The notes beneath the pieces were generated by a model that saw only the letters and a program-made list of their open reading frames with translations, made no database searches and had not been told where the DNA came from. This document shows positions 1-9,165 of a stretch of 64,000 nucleotides of DNA, piece after piece (position 1 is the first letter of the stretch; every line of letters starts with the position of its first letter). The position numbers and the translations under genes are program-made. Source of the DNA: JAGTVG01 sp964543195 (GTDB lineage: Bacteria > Bacteroidota > Bacteroidia > Cytophagales > Cyclobacteriaceae); assembly GCA_964543195.1 (NCBI GenBank), contig CAZIXF010000001.1, positions 62,001 to 126,000 on the forward strand, in the 5' to 3' direction.

Positions 1-449
1 TATATATCAGGGAAGCCAGGAGAATGATCGGTGAATATGTAATGACTCAACATGACTGCCAGAAAGATACGATTAAAAATACATCTGTTGGAATTGGTTC
101 ATATGGTGTTGACAGCCATCATATTCAACGTGTAGTACATAATGGAGAAGTAATCAACGAAGGAAATTTTTTGGCATCTCATCATCCATATGAAATTCCT
201 TATGAAGCCATTATACCGAAATATTCGGAATGCACTAATCTTTTGGTTCCTATTTGTGTATCAAGTTCACATATTGCTTTTGGTTCCATTCGTATGGAAC
301 CTGTTTATATGATCCTTGGTCAATCGGCTGGAACCGCAGCCGTTCTGGCTCTGGAAAATAATAAGGAAGTTCAGGCATTGGATTATGAGCATTTAAAGAA
401 AAAATTAATAGAGAATGGACAAAAACTAAAACTGGATCAGAAGAGATGA
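1..449 (+). CDS. FAD-dependent oxidoreductase, C-terminal part (5' end outside window)
   Basis: The frame is already open at base 3 (YIREARRM) before the first ATG at 24, so the gene begins upstream of the window. The visible 149 codons match the C-terminal third of the paralogs at 5343-14316. Shared landmarks are REARRMIGEYVMTQ, DSHHIQRVV, the NEGN motif and the SSSHIAFGSIRMEPVYMILG block that closes the FAD-binding fold in this family (PF12831-type). The stop codon overlaps the ATG of the following sulfatase (ATGA, 446-449), which indicates translational coupling. Substrate is unknown. Relatives are exported flavoenzymes found with sulfatases and glycan hydrolases. It has no golvesin domain after the oxidoreductase fold. 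Confidence 0.85.
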   Translation, partial: YIREARRMIGEYVMTQHDCQKDTIKNTSVGIGSYGVDSHHIQRVVHNGEVINEGNFLASHHPYEIPYEAIIPKYSECTNLLVPICVSSSHIAFGSIRMEPVYMILGQSAGTAAVLALENNKEVQALDYEHLKKKLIENGQKLKLDQKR

Positions 450-1822
450 AGAAATACCTGTTTTTTATTTGCATACTCACTGTAATAGACTCAGCCAATT
501 CTGATTCTAATGAGCCGAATTTTGTTGTCATCATGGCTGATGATTGCACTTTCAGAGATCTCGGAACATACGGTGGTCAGGCAATTACGCCCAACCTGGA
601 TAAGCTTGCCCGTGAAGGGATGAAGTTCAATCGATGTTTTCAGGCAACGGCTATGTGTTCGCCAACACGGCAGAATTTACTGACAGGTATTTATCCGGTA
701 AGAAATGGAGCTTATGCCAATCATAGCCAAAGCTTCGATCATATAAAAAGTATTGTTCATCATTTGAGGCCGGCAGGTTACAGTGTAGCCCTGACCGGTA
801 AACGGCATATCGGCCCCGAGTCCGTTTATCCTTTTCAATATTCTGAAAATTCGAATGATCCGGATATGAGGTTTATCAATGATCTCATAAATGAAAATGT
901 GAAAAATAACAATCCTTTCTGCCTGTTTGCCATGTCCAGTTCTCCCCATGTACCCTGGACATACGGAGATACTTCTGAATATCCTGTAGAAAAGATCTTT
1001 TTACCGCCATATCTTATAGATACCCGGGAAACAAGAAAAGCCTTTTCCCTGTATTTGGCCGAAATAACATATTTTGATGAACAGATAGGACAAATTTTAG
1101 AAATTATTGATCGCCATCAAATAGCCGAAAACACAGTGGTGATGGTATTAAGCGAACATGGCAGTCTCTGGCCTTTTGAAAAATGGACTTGTTATGATGG
1201 TGGCCTTCAAAGTGCATTAGTGGTTCGATATCCACCAAAAGTGACACCCGGTTCAGAAAGCAATGCTATGGTTGAATATGTCGACATTACACCTACTATT
1301 CTTGATCTGGCCAGTACTGAGCCCTTAATTGAACTGGATGGTCATAGTTTTAAAGACGTTCTGTATGGAAGCTCAGATCAGCATAAGCAAGTGGTTTTTG
1401 GTATACAAACTACCAGTGGTGTAAACGAAGCTTCCCAGCCTTATGGCATCAGGTCTGTCAGAAATGATTCCCTCAAATACATACTGAATCTGCTCCCGGA
1501 AAATCAATTTGAAAATGCCTTGCTGATGAATCCTGAAGATTGGTCGGCTAATCGAAGATCCTATCTGTGGTGGATGAACTCCTGGAGAGAAGCAGCTGAA
1601 AATGATAAAAAAGCGCAATACATACTGGACCGTTATCAGAAGCGGCCGGTAATTGAACTGTATCATGTCATTAATGATCCATATGAATTAGTTAACCTGG
1701 CCCTGGACCCTCGATATGAAGCTGCAGTGAATCTGCTTCATCAGAAACTGATGGCATGGATGAAGCGACAGGGAGATCAGGGCCGGGTTACCGAATTAAA
1801 AATAGATATCCGGGCTAATTAA
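446..1822 (+). CDS. Exported sulfatase, formylglycine-dependent (CSPTR type)
   Basis: This 458-residue protein belongs to the alkaline-phosphatase-superfamily sulfatases, which hydrolyse sulfate esters. A Sec signal peptide covers about residues 1-19. The metal-binding Asp pair is at 32-33 (IMADD). The sulfatase signature CSPTRQNLLTG starts at Cys71, the residue that is oxidised to formylglycine. KRHIGPE near residue 120 resembles the conserved K-x-H of the active site, and LSEHGS near 235 is the second metal-ligand region. The length is normal for the family. It overlaps the preceding oxidoreductase by 4 nt, so the two are probably co-translated. The glycan substrate cannot be assigned from sequence. 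Confidence 0.93.
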   Translation: MKKYLFFICILTVIDSANSDSNEPNFVVIMADDCTFRDLGTYGGQAITPNLDKLAREGMKFNRCFQATAMCSPTRQNLLTGIYPVRNGAYANHSQSFDHIKSIVHHLRPAGYSVALTGKRHIGPESVYPFQYSENSNDPDMRFINDLINENVKNNNPFCLFAMSSSPHVPWTYGDTSEYPVEKIFLPPYLIDTRETRKAFSLYLAEITYFDEQIGQILEIIDRHQIAENTVVMVLSEHGSLWPFEKWTCYDGGLQSALVVRYPPKVTPGSESNAMVEYVDITPTILDLASTEPLIELDGHSFKDVLYGSSDQHKQVVFGIQTTSGVNEASQPYGIRSVRNDSLKYILNLLPENQFENALLMNPEDWSANRRSYLWWMNSWREAAENDKKAQYILDRYQKRPVIELYHVINDPYELVNLALDPRYEAAVNLLHQKLMAWMKRQGDQGRVTELKIDIRAN

Positions 1823-1861
1823 ACATGGACAATAACATTTTGTACATAAAAACAAAAAATT

Positions 1862-3352
1862 ATGGAATCCAGAAGATCATTTTTTAAAAAATTTGGCCTG
1901 TTAGGCAGCCTGACTGGACTATTTGGTTTAAATGCCGGAAAAGCATTTTCCAAGCCAGATTCTATGAACCCCAAGGAAGGATATAAATTTTCCCGCACCA
2001 TTCCAATTGATGATCATTATGACCTGGTGGTAGCGGGAGGCGGTCCGGCAGGGACCGCCGCCGCTGTTTGTGCCGGTCGTCTGGGAGCCAAAGTGTTGTT
2101 GTTGGAGGCTACCGGGTGCCTGGGAGGTATGGGCACCTCCGGCTTGGTCACTGCTTTTGACCCCATGTCTAATGGCGAAAGAATGCTGGTAGGAGGATTT
2201 ATGAAAGAGGTTGTGGATACCATGTATAAAAGAGGTTTTTTAGGACCAAGGGAAAAGCCGGAAATATATCAGAAGAAATACCATCATTGGACTGCTTTTA
2301 ATGCTGAGGGATATAAACTTCTGCTGGATGAATTGGTAATTGATGCAGGTGTGGAAGTACGGTTCTTCACTAAAGTAGTAGAATCTGACTTTGATGCTCA
2401 AAACAAAAGAGTAAATGGTGTCATCATCAATAATATTGAAGGATTTAAGTATGTTCAAGGCAAAACTTTTGTTGATGCTACCGGAGACTCCGTTTTGTCA
2501 GACTTATGTGGTGTAAATTGCAGAGAGGCCGGAAAAGACACACCACATATCATGCCTGCCACACTTCCTTCTTATTTTGGAAACATAGACTGGGAGAATG
2601 CAGAAGGCGTAGGAACTGGACACCCTATCCTTCTTAAAGCCATTAAAGATGGACACTTCACCCAACCAGATAGACATCTTCCAGGAATTAAACCTGTTGG
2701 TAATTCTTTAGGGTATTTAAATGGAGGCCATATATTTGATTTAAATGCACTTCGTATTGATAGTTTAACCAAAGGAATGATGACTGGAAGAAAAATAGCC
2801 AGGGAATATCTTTCTTTCTACCGAAAATATGTATCTGGTTTTGAAAATATTGATCATGCAACCACCGCTTCTTTAATGGGAGTAAGAGAATCCCGCAGAA
2901 TAGTGGGAGAATATGAATTAAACTATGACGATTATATCGCCAGAAGAACATTTCCCGATCAAATTGGCGTATTTAATAAGTTCATTGACATTCATCCCTA
3001 TAATACGTCTGATGAAGAGTATAAAAGATTCTTAAAAGAAAAAGATGAAACCGGAAGACTGAAACCAGGAGAGTATTTTGGTATTCCTTATTCAATACTG
3101 GTGCCTGAAGGTTGGCAGAATCTGTGGGTGGCAGGTCGCTGCAATTCCAGTGATGTACAGGTTCATGGCTCCATCAGGGTGCAACCAGCAGCTTCCATGA
3201 TGGGACAGGCTGTAGGTACGGCAGCTGTTCAATCCATAGAAACGGGACAACCAGCCAATGACCTGGATACTCGCCAATTGGTAAGTACACTAAGGGATTG
3301 GGGCGCATATTTACCTCAGGAGAAGCTGAGTAAAGAAATGACTAGGGTTTAA
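1862..3352 (+). CDS. Tat-exported FAD-dependent oxidoreductase (divergent member)
   Basis: This 496-residue protein has a twin-arginine signal (SRRSFFKK at residues 3-10) followed by a hydrophobic stretch, so it is probably exported folded with FAD bound. The dinucleotide-binding motif GGGPAG lies at 59-64, followed by the family block CLGGMGTSGLV. The C-terminal closing block (LWVAGRCNSSDVQVHGS, then MMGQAVGTAA) is recognisable but differs clearly from the paralogs downstream, and the family's DYVMTQ and NEGN segments are missing. It is therefore an older relative of the array rather than a recent duplicate. It starts 40 nt after the sulfatase and runs toward the flavinylation-motif protein 10 nt further on. 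Substrate is unknown. Confidence 0.88.
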   Translation: MESRRSFFKKFGLLGSLTGLFGLNAGKAFSKPDSMNPKEGYKFSRTIPIDDHYDLVVAGGGPAGTAAAVCAGRLGAKVLLLEATGCLGGMGTSGLVTAFDPMSNGERMLVGGFMKEVVDTMYKRGFLGPREKPEIYQKKYHHWTAFNAEGYKLLLDELVIDAGVEVRFFTKVVESDFDAQNKRVNGVIINNIEGFKYVQGKTFVDATGDSVLSDLCGVNCREAGKDTPHIMPATLPSYFGNIDWENAEGVGTGHPILLKAIKDGHFTQPDRHLPGIKPVGNSLGYLNGGHIFDLNALRIDSLTKGMMTGRKIAREYLSFYRKYVSGFENIDHATTASLMGVRESRRIVGEYELNYDDYIARRTFPDQIGVFNKFIDIHPYNTSDEEYKRFLKEKDETGRLKPGEYFGIPYSILVPEGWQNLWVAGRCNSSDVQVHGSIRVQPAASMMGQAVGTAAVQSIETGQPANDLDTRQLVSTLRDWGAYLPQEKLSKEMTRV

Positions 3353-3361
3353 CTTGAGTTT

Positions 3362-4438
3362 ATGAGGCGATTATCAATTTTTGTCTTTATCGTATTTTGT
3401 ACATTTGCAACTGGTTTGGCCCAGGGTTCCTTTGGTATTGATGGTTTGGACTTTAGCCGGGAAGTAATTATTGAGCTTAGCCAAAAACATTTATCCAACC
3501 AGGATACGTTGTCCTATGATATCAAGTTAATCTATGATCAACAAAAGAAACCTCAGTGCTACTATACTAAATTAATTACACCGGTTTGCGAAACTGGTGT
3601 ATGTAAACTGGTGGCAATATCTGTATATTGGGATTTTACCGGAAATTATTTTGGCTATCAGTTACCACCAGACAGAATATTAACCAAATTGGATCATGAA
3701 CCTTTCACTGCAGAAGATTACCAAAAGTTAGATCATATTTTAAGGGATAAATACTGGTTATTGGCCAATTACGAAATCGATGAACTAATTGTTGATAGTA
3801 CCAAAACCTTAATAGATAGCGAAATAGATGCTTATTCAGGGGCCACTGCCAAATTCGTCAGTGAGAAAGATAACATAGAAGGAGCACTCTATACCATTTA
3901 TACCCTATGGAAATTTGTACATGATCAGGACAAGATTAATCACTTTCAGAATTACACTGCCGGATTATTTGGTCGGGCAGAACTTCAATTGCCCGATTTT
4001 TTGCAAAGTAGCCGGGAAAGCTATCAGAAATGGGCTTTAGCTGCACTTGATACCCAAAAATTCAATAATCAGGAATATTTTGAGCCACTTTCAGAAATAG
4101 TCCTAAATGCAGATCAATTTGTGGCATATGATGCGCTCAAATTAATGGATCTGTCGGATCATCAACTTCAAAAAGATTTGTGGGAAATTTACAAAGAAGT
4201 TGATATGTCCAAAAAAAGGGATATAATAAATAAGATTTCGTCTGTATCTCTTGATATTTCACTTCTTCAGGAAATGATTACATATCTGACCCAATTAGAA
4301 AGTTATCCGGAAGCACGACTATTAATAATATTGTTGGAAAGTTGTAAACCATTATCAGAAGAAGTGGTACAGGCAATAAGAAAAATTGGGAAATATGAAA
4401 ATGAAAGAGTTCAACAGGAAGTCCTGGCTCTTTTATGA
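3362..4438 (+). CDS. Exported protein with ApbE-type flavinylation-like motif and helical C-terminus
   Basis: The product has 358 residues with a Sec signal peptide (about 1-20). Residues 156-162 read DAYSGAT, which fits the D-x-x-S/T-G-A-T motif that ApbE flavinylates in FMN-binding domains such as NqrC and RnfG. The upstream part (about 50-150) contains an FMN-bind-like region with a CETGVC segment at 76-81. The C-terminal half (about 205-358) is helical and looks like HEAT-type repeats. I recognise no named family with certainty. Its place between exported FAD enzymes suggests an extracytoplasmic electron carrier, which is inference. The stop overlaps the ATG at 4435. No apbE gene is visible in the window. 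Confidence 0.75.
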   Translation: MRRLSIFVFIVFCTFATGLAQGSFGIDGLDFSREVIIELSQKHLSNQDTLSYDIKLIYDQQKKPQCYYTKLITPVCETGVCKLVAISVYWDFTGNYFGYQLPPDRILTKLDHEPFTAEDYQKLDHILRDKYWLLANYEIDELIVDSTKTLIDSEIDAYSGATAKFVSEKDNIEGALYTIYTLWKFVHDQDKINHFQNYTAGLFGRAELQLPDFLQSSRESYQKWALAALDTQKFNNQEYFEPLSEIVLNADQFVAYDALKLMDLSDHQLQKDLWEIYKEVDMSKKRDIINKISSVSLDISLLQEMITYLTQLESYPEARLLIILLESCKPLSEEVVQAIRKIGKYENERVQQEVLALL

Positions 4439-4500
4439 CTAAGGAATTACTAAAACAAAAATTATCAAATGAAAATGAATTACTACATAAACATCAATAT

Positions 4501-5242
4501 ATGATAAAAACTAATATAAAAACAATAGCCGTATTTTTCTTATCATTTCTGATAGCTTCCTGTAACAATCAAAGTGATGATCAGAAAGTAATTCAGGCTG
4601 ACATTTGTATCTATGGAGGAACATCAGCAGGCGTTATTGCAGCCTACGCAGCTAAAAAGATGGGTAAATCGGTAGTTCTGATCGAACCGGTTACGCGGAT
4701 AGGCGGCTTGAGTTCCGGAGGCCTCGGTCCGACGGATATTGGTAACAAGCATGCCGTAACCGGCCTTTCCCGCGATTTTTACCGTCGCCTGGGGGACTAC
4801 TACAATACGATTGAAAAATGGAAATTTGAGCCCAAAGCTGCTCTGGAGGTTTCTCGACGGATATGATTGGTATGAATTGGGAATATCCGGAAGCTTCTTA
4901 TGAAGAAAGAGAGCAGATTTCTCAGGACCATCTGGATTATACCAAAGGATTGCTTTATTTCTGGGGTCACGACACCAGAGTACCGGAAAACGCCAGAAAT
5001 GAAATGTTAAAATGGGGCTATCCGAAAGACGAATATGAAGATAATAATCATTTTACTCCCCAGATGTATGTAAGAGAAGCCCGCCGGATGATAGGGCAAT
5101 ATGTAATGACAGGGCTTATCTGGGTGAATACAGTTTTAATACATCTTCGGAAAGTTATATCAGGTACAATGCGTCAGAATCTGATCTATCGTATGTAGCT
5201 GATGCTGTTTTGCTGGTGCCGGTACAAAATGGAAAATCATAA
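4501..5242 (+). pseudogene. FAD-dependent oxidoreductase plus golvesin domain, internally deleted
   Basis: Three pieces of one ancestral gene lie in three frames. Piece 1 (4501 to about 4852, frame 1) has a lipoprotein signal (FLIASC) and the FAD motif YGGTSAG, and reaches FEPKAALEV. Piece 2 (about 4851-5110, frame 3) resumes at FSTDMIGMNW and ends at REARRMIGQYVMT. Piece 3 (about 5111-5242, frame 2) is the tail of a golvesin-like domain, AYLGEYSF...VADAVLLVPV. Against intact paralogs, the first junction has lost roughly 200 codons. The second has lost the last third of the oxidoreductase and the start of the golvesin domain. An ATG at 4435 overlaps the upstream stop, but 4501 gives the signal peptide. 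Confidence 0.9.
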
Positions 5243-5342
5243 AAAAATAAGTCAGTCAATATCTAAAATCTTTAATTTAAATATAATAGGAAGTCAATCC
5301 GGGGGTTGACCATTTTAAAGTATAATTAAAAAACCCATTAAA

Positions 5343-7007
5343 ATGAAAATAATAACTATTTTAATCTCATGTTTAATAGTATTCACCGGCACTAACACCA
5401 TAAAGGAAGTCCAAAAGGATTATGATGTGGTGATTTACGGCGGAACTTCTGCCGGTGTAGCAGCAGCAATTCAATCTTCCAGGGTTGGAAAAAGTGTGGT
5501 TTTAATTGAACCCTCTAATCGAATCGGCGGGTTAACTACCGGTGGATTAGGACAAACTGACATCGGTAACAAGCAGGCTATCGGCGGAATAGCAAGGGAG
5601 TTTTATCGGAATATCCGGAAATATTATGATGATCCCTCTCATTGGAATTGGGAAGAGACATCCGAATATATGGATGGAGGACAAACACGAACAAGGAAAG
5701 ATGAAGATGCTATGTGGACCTTTGAGCCCTCGGCAGCCCTGGCAGTATACCACCAAATGCTGGATCAGGAAAAAGTGGATATTGTATATGAAGAACGATT
5801 AAATCGTAAGGATGGGGTTGAGAAATCAGGAAAAAAAATTTCTGCCATCACCATGGAAAGTGGAAAGACCTTCCAGGGAAAAATATTCATTGATGCCACT
5901 TACGAAGGTGACTTGATGGCTACTGCCACTGTCAGCTACACATATGGTCGTGAAGCCAACGAACAATACGGAGAAACACTGAATGGTGTACAGGCCAATG
6001 ACTGGAGCATTACGCTGACACGGCAACCTTCCTTGAATGCTTTTAACCACAATTTCGTGGACCGGGTAGATCCTTACGTGGTGAAAGGAGATCCCGCAAG
6101 CGGTTTACTTCCATACATAGTCGAAGGAGGACCAGGAGTGGATGGCAGTGCCGATAAGAAGATACAGGCTTACTGTTTTCGAATGTGTTTAACCGACCAC
6201 CCGGATAACCGGATCCCTTTCGAAAAACCACCAAATTATAATGAACAAAACTATGAACTGTTATTCAGGAATTATGAAGCTGGCGAAACGAGGTTGCCCT
6301 GGATCAATTCAGCTATGCCAAACCGTAAAACGGATACCAACAACAACCATGGCTTTTCTACCGACTTCATCGGCCAAAACTGGGATTATCCGGAAGCTTC
6401 TTACGAAGAAAGGGAAAAAATAGTAGAAGCCCATCGTGAATACCAGAAGGGCCTGATGTGGAGCCTGGCCTATCATCCGCGGATACCCAAAAATATCAGG
6501 AATGAAGTATCGAGATGGGGTACCTGCAAAGATGAATTTGAAAGAGCAGATGGCTGGCAAAATCAGCTTTACATCCGTGAAGCACGCAGGATGGTAAGTG
6601 ATTATGTGATGACCCAGCATCATTGTGAAGGACTGGAGGTAGTAGACGATCCGGTAGGACTGGCTGCCTATGGAATGGATTCTCACAACATCCAGCGTTA
6701 TGTGGATGCCAATGGGTATGTTCAAAATGAAGGCAATGTGCAAGCAAAAGTTGCAGGTCCATACCCGATCAGTTATCGCTCTATAATACCCAAGGCATCT
6801 CAAGTTGACAACCTGCTGGTCCCGGTGTGTCTAAGTGCAACTCATATTGCTTTTGGTTCAATCCGAATGGAACCGGTATTTATGGTGTTGGGACAATCGG
6901 CGGCACTGGCTGCGTCATTGGCAATTGACCAGGATAAATCCTTGCATGATATCAATTATGATAGTTTGAAAGAGGAACTTTTAAAAAACAAACAACGACT
7001 TGAATAG
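5343..7007 (+). CDS. Exported FAD-dependent oxidoreductase, array copy A
   Basis: This intact 554-residue protein has a Sec signal peptide (about 1-20). The nucleotide-binding start is YGGTSAG (about 33-39), followed by IEPSNRIGGLTTGGLG and the ATYEGDLMA block. The closing FAD block HIAFGSIRMEPVFMVLGQS lies near the C-terminus. It is closest to the paralog at 12610-14316: both share QSSR, the YMDGGQTRTR/YIDGGQTRTR segment, HHCEGLEV and VDANGYVQNEGN/IDANGYVQNEGN, so this looks like a recent duplication. The start at 5343 gives a proper signal peptide. Reaction and substrate are unknown. The family is found in glycan-degrading Bacteroidota, Planctomycetes and Verrucomicrobia. Confidence 0.9.
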   Translation: MKIITILISCLIVFTGTNTIKEVQKDYDVVIYGGTSAGVAAAIQSSRVGKSVVLIEPSNRIGGLTTGGLGQTDIGNKQAIGGIAREFYRNIRKYYDDPSHWNWEETSEYMDGGQTRTRKDEDAMWTFEPSAALAVYHQMLDQEKVDIVYEERLNRKDGVEKSGKKISAITMESGKTFQGKIFIDATYEGDLMATATVSYTYGREANEQYGETLNGVQANDWSITLTRQPSLNAFNHNFVDRVDPYVVKGDPASGLLPYIVEGGPGVDGSADKKIQAYCFRMCLTDHPDNRIPFEKPPNYNEQNYELLFRNYEAGETRLPWINSAMPNRKTDTNNNHGFSTDFIGQNWDYPEASYEEREKIVEAHREYQKGLMWSLAYHPRIPKNIRNEVSRWGTCKDEFERADGWQNQLYIREARRMVSDYVMTQHHCEGLEVVDDPVGLAAYGMDSHNIQRYVDANGYVQNEGNVQAKVAGPYPISYRSIIPKASQVDNLLVPVCLSATHIAFGSIRMEPVFMVLGQSAALAASLAIDQDKSLHDINYDSLKEELLKNKQRLE

Positions 7008-7013
7008 AATCTT

Positions 7014-7273
7014 GATTTTACAAGGAGGTTTTTATTACCCCCCCTCAATTAAGAGGTGATGAGGTTGGTTTACCGGAAACAGCAAGTATTACCTTGAATC
7101 ATGCAGGCGGAGAAGCACAGGAACAGATTGCTTATGAAGAAAAGGCCAACGACTGGGCTTTTGTGGGAGAATATAAATTTGAAGCCGGTGGAGAAAATGT
7201 AATAAGGCTGAATACCTCAAATTCTGATCTTCCATTTATTGCAGATGCTGTGTTATTGGTATCGGCCAAATGA
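7014..7273 (+). pseudogene. Relic of a golvesin-like C-terminal domain
   Basis: Frame 2 is open from just after a TGA at about 7011-7013 to the stop at 7271-7273 but has no start codon of its own. It encodes the second half of a golvesin-type domain: SITLNHAGGEAQEQ, then WAFVGEYKFEAGG and IADAVLLVSAK. The W-x-x-x-G-x-Y-x-F and ADAV landmarks are those of the domain often fused to this oxidoreductase family. The preceding gene ends a few bases earlier in another frame. This is therefore either the cut-off tail of that gene or the residue of a deleted neighbour. The end of the pseudogene at 4501-5242 shows the same domain. Confidence 0.75.
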
Positions 7274-7353
7274 AAAAATCCTCCTGTTTATGAAGGTCGG
7301 CCGGAATATTTAGTACAAACTAAGATATATGTTAAATACTGAGTAAAAAATAA

Positions 7354-9108
7354 ATGAAAGGGAAAAGCAATCATTATTCACGCAGAAAATTTCTGCAGAC
7401 ATGTTCCATTACGGTTCCGGTCCTGGGAGGCGCATTCCTGGGAGCCTCCTCTTTTGCATATGGAAAACCTGCTGTAAAATCTGATGTAGTTAAATTAAAG
7501 AATTCCCCGGAATCTGAGGAAAACTCTATGAATTTCGATCTGATGGTGTACGGAGCTACTTCCGCTGGTGTAATAGCAGCCTATACGGCAAGGATGTATG
7601 GTCTTAAGGTTTTATTGGTTGAACCCGGGAGGCATTTGGGAGGATTAACTTCCGGTGGATTGGGGGCAACAGATACAGGAGGGCAGGACGGTTACATTAC
7701 CGGATTATCACAGGAATTTTATATCAGAACAGGACATTATTACGGACAAAATGGTCCGGCTTACAGATTTGAACCTCATGTTGCAGAATTGATTTTTGAA
7801 AGATATATGGATGAGGCAGGAGTTGAAGTTCTGTTTTCAAGACGGGTAAAAGATGTGGATGTACGGAATGGCCGGATTGTATCGGCGGTATTGGAATATT
7901 CCGGAACCGGGTATAACAATACCATACTGGTTAATGCTCAAAATTATGTGGACGCTACTTATGAAGGAGATTTAATGGCCAGAGCTGGTGTTTCTTATAC
8001 CATTGGCCGGGAAAGTAACAGCATTTACAATGAACTGTACAATGGGGTAATTCCCGGCAGGGTTGCCGGACCCTATGGGAACACGAAGAGAACCAGGGAA
8101 TGGTCAGTGGATGTGGATCCTTATGTCCTGCCTGGAAAACCATCAAGCGGTTTGCTTCCCGAGGTCAATGGAATTGGTCATGAACCTCCCGGTACGGGAG
8201 ACAATAAAGTTCAGGCGTATTGTTTTCGTTTGTGTCTTACCCAAAATAAGGAAAATCAATTTCCATTGACTGAGCCTGATGGTTATGATCCCCAACGATA
8301 CGAATTGATGGCCAGATTGCAAAAACTGGAACCCTGGGAAAGACTTCGCAATGGATTTATCATTTCGGAAATGCCCAATGGGAAAACCGATATCAATAAC
8401 TATGGTTTAGTCGGATTTTCGTCCAATTTTGTCGGGAAAAATTTTGATTATCCTGATGCAGATTACCCGGAAAGGTCAAGGATATGGAATGAACACAAAA
8501 AATATCAACAAGGCTTACTTTGGTTCCTTGCCACAGATGTGAGAGTACCTCCGCATATTCGCCAGGAAATGAAAAGTTGGGGCTATTGCCATGATGAATT
8601 TTTGGATACAGGGGGATGGCCCCATCAACTTTATATCCGGGAAGCCCGGCGGATGCTGAGTGATTTCGTGATGACCGAACATGAATGTGTTGGGAATAAC
8701 CCGGTTAATGATGGTATTGCTATGGGTGGCTATGCGCTGGATTCCCACGTAGTTCAGCGTGTTGTCGTGGATGGTCACGTAGAAAACGAAGGGAATATAT
8801 CTGTTCATGGATTTGACCCTTATTATATTTCTTACCGGTCGATTATTCCAAAAAGAGAGGAAATCAGCAATCTGGTAGTTCCGGTATGTTTATCCGCATC
8901 TCATGCAGCGTATGGATCGTTGCGTATGGAACCGGTATTTATGGCTCTTGGACAGGCAGCCGGGCTTGTTTCCTTTATATCGGTGGATAAGGATCAAAAA
9001 GTACAGGATGTAAAGGTATCCCGACTACAACAGGAACTGAGGGATAATCCCTTACCCAACAGAAAGATACCTGTAGAATATTCCAAAATATTGCCTTTTA
9101 AAATCTGA
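7354..9108 (+). CDS. Tat-exported FAD-dependent oxidoreductase, array copy B
   Basis: This 584-residue paralog carries a twin-arginine signal (SRRKFLQ, residues 9-15) and a hydrophobic core ending near residue 38, whereas most other array members use Sec or lipoprotein signals. The FAD start is YGATSAG, followed by VEPGRHLGGLTSGGLGATDTGG. YVDATYEGDLMA, REARRMLSDFVMTEH and HAAYGSLRMEPVFMALGQ follow in family order. The C-terminus is extended by about 15 residues beyond the usual end (NRKIPVEYSKI). Codon use and length are normal. It begins 80 nt after the golvesin relic. Export in folded form with FAD is inferred from the Tat motif. Confidence 0.9.
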   Translation: MKGKSNHYSRRKFLQTCSITVPVLGGAFLGASSFAYGKPAVKSDVVKLKNSPESEENSMNFDLMVYGATSAGVIAAYTARMYGLKVLLVEPGRHLGGLTSGGLGATDTGGQDGYITGLSQEFYIRTGHYYGQNGPAYRFEPHVAELIFERYMDEAGVEVLFSRRVKDVDVRNGRIVSAVLEYSGTGYNNTILVNAQNYVDATYEGDLMARAGVSYTIGRESNSIYNELYNGVIPGRVAGPYGNTKRTREWSVDVDPYVLPGKPSSGLLPEVNGIGHEPPGTGDNKVQAYCFRLCLTQNKENQFPLTEPDGYDPQRYELMARLQKLEPWERLRNGFIISEMPNGKTDINNYGLVGFSSNFVGKNFDYPDADYPERSRIWNEHKKYQQGLLWFLATDVRVPPHIRQEMKSWGYCHDEFLDTGGWPHQLYIREARRMLSDFVMTEHECVGNNPVNDGIAMGGYALDSHVVQRVVVDGHVENEGNISVHGFDPYYISYRSIIPKREEISNLVVPVCLSASHAAYGSLRMEPVFMALGQAAGLVSFISVDKDQKVQDVKVSRLQQELRDNPLPNRKIPVEYSKILPFKI

Positions 9109-9165
9109 ATCGGCCGGAACAGTAAAAAATTTATTTACAATCTGATTGTCACCAAAATATATATT

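Noticed and set aside
4850..4870. Programmed frameshift joining the 4501 and 4863 frames
   Set aside because: Around 200 codons of the conserved fold are missing at the junction, so a frameshift could not restore a normal protein.
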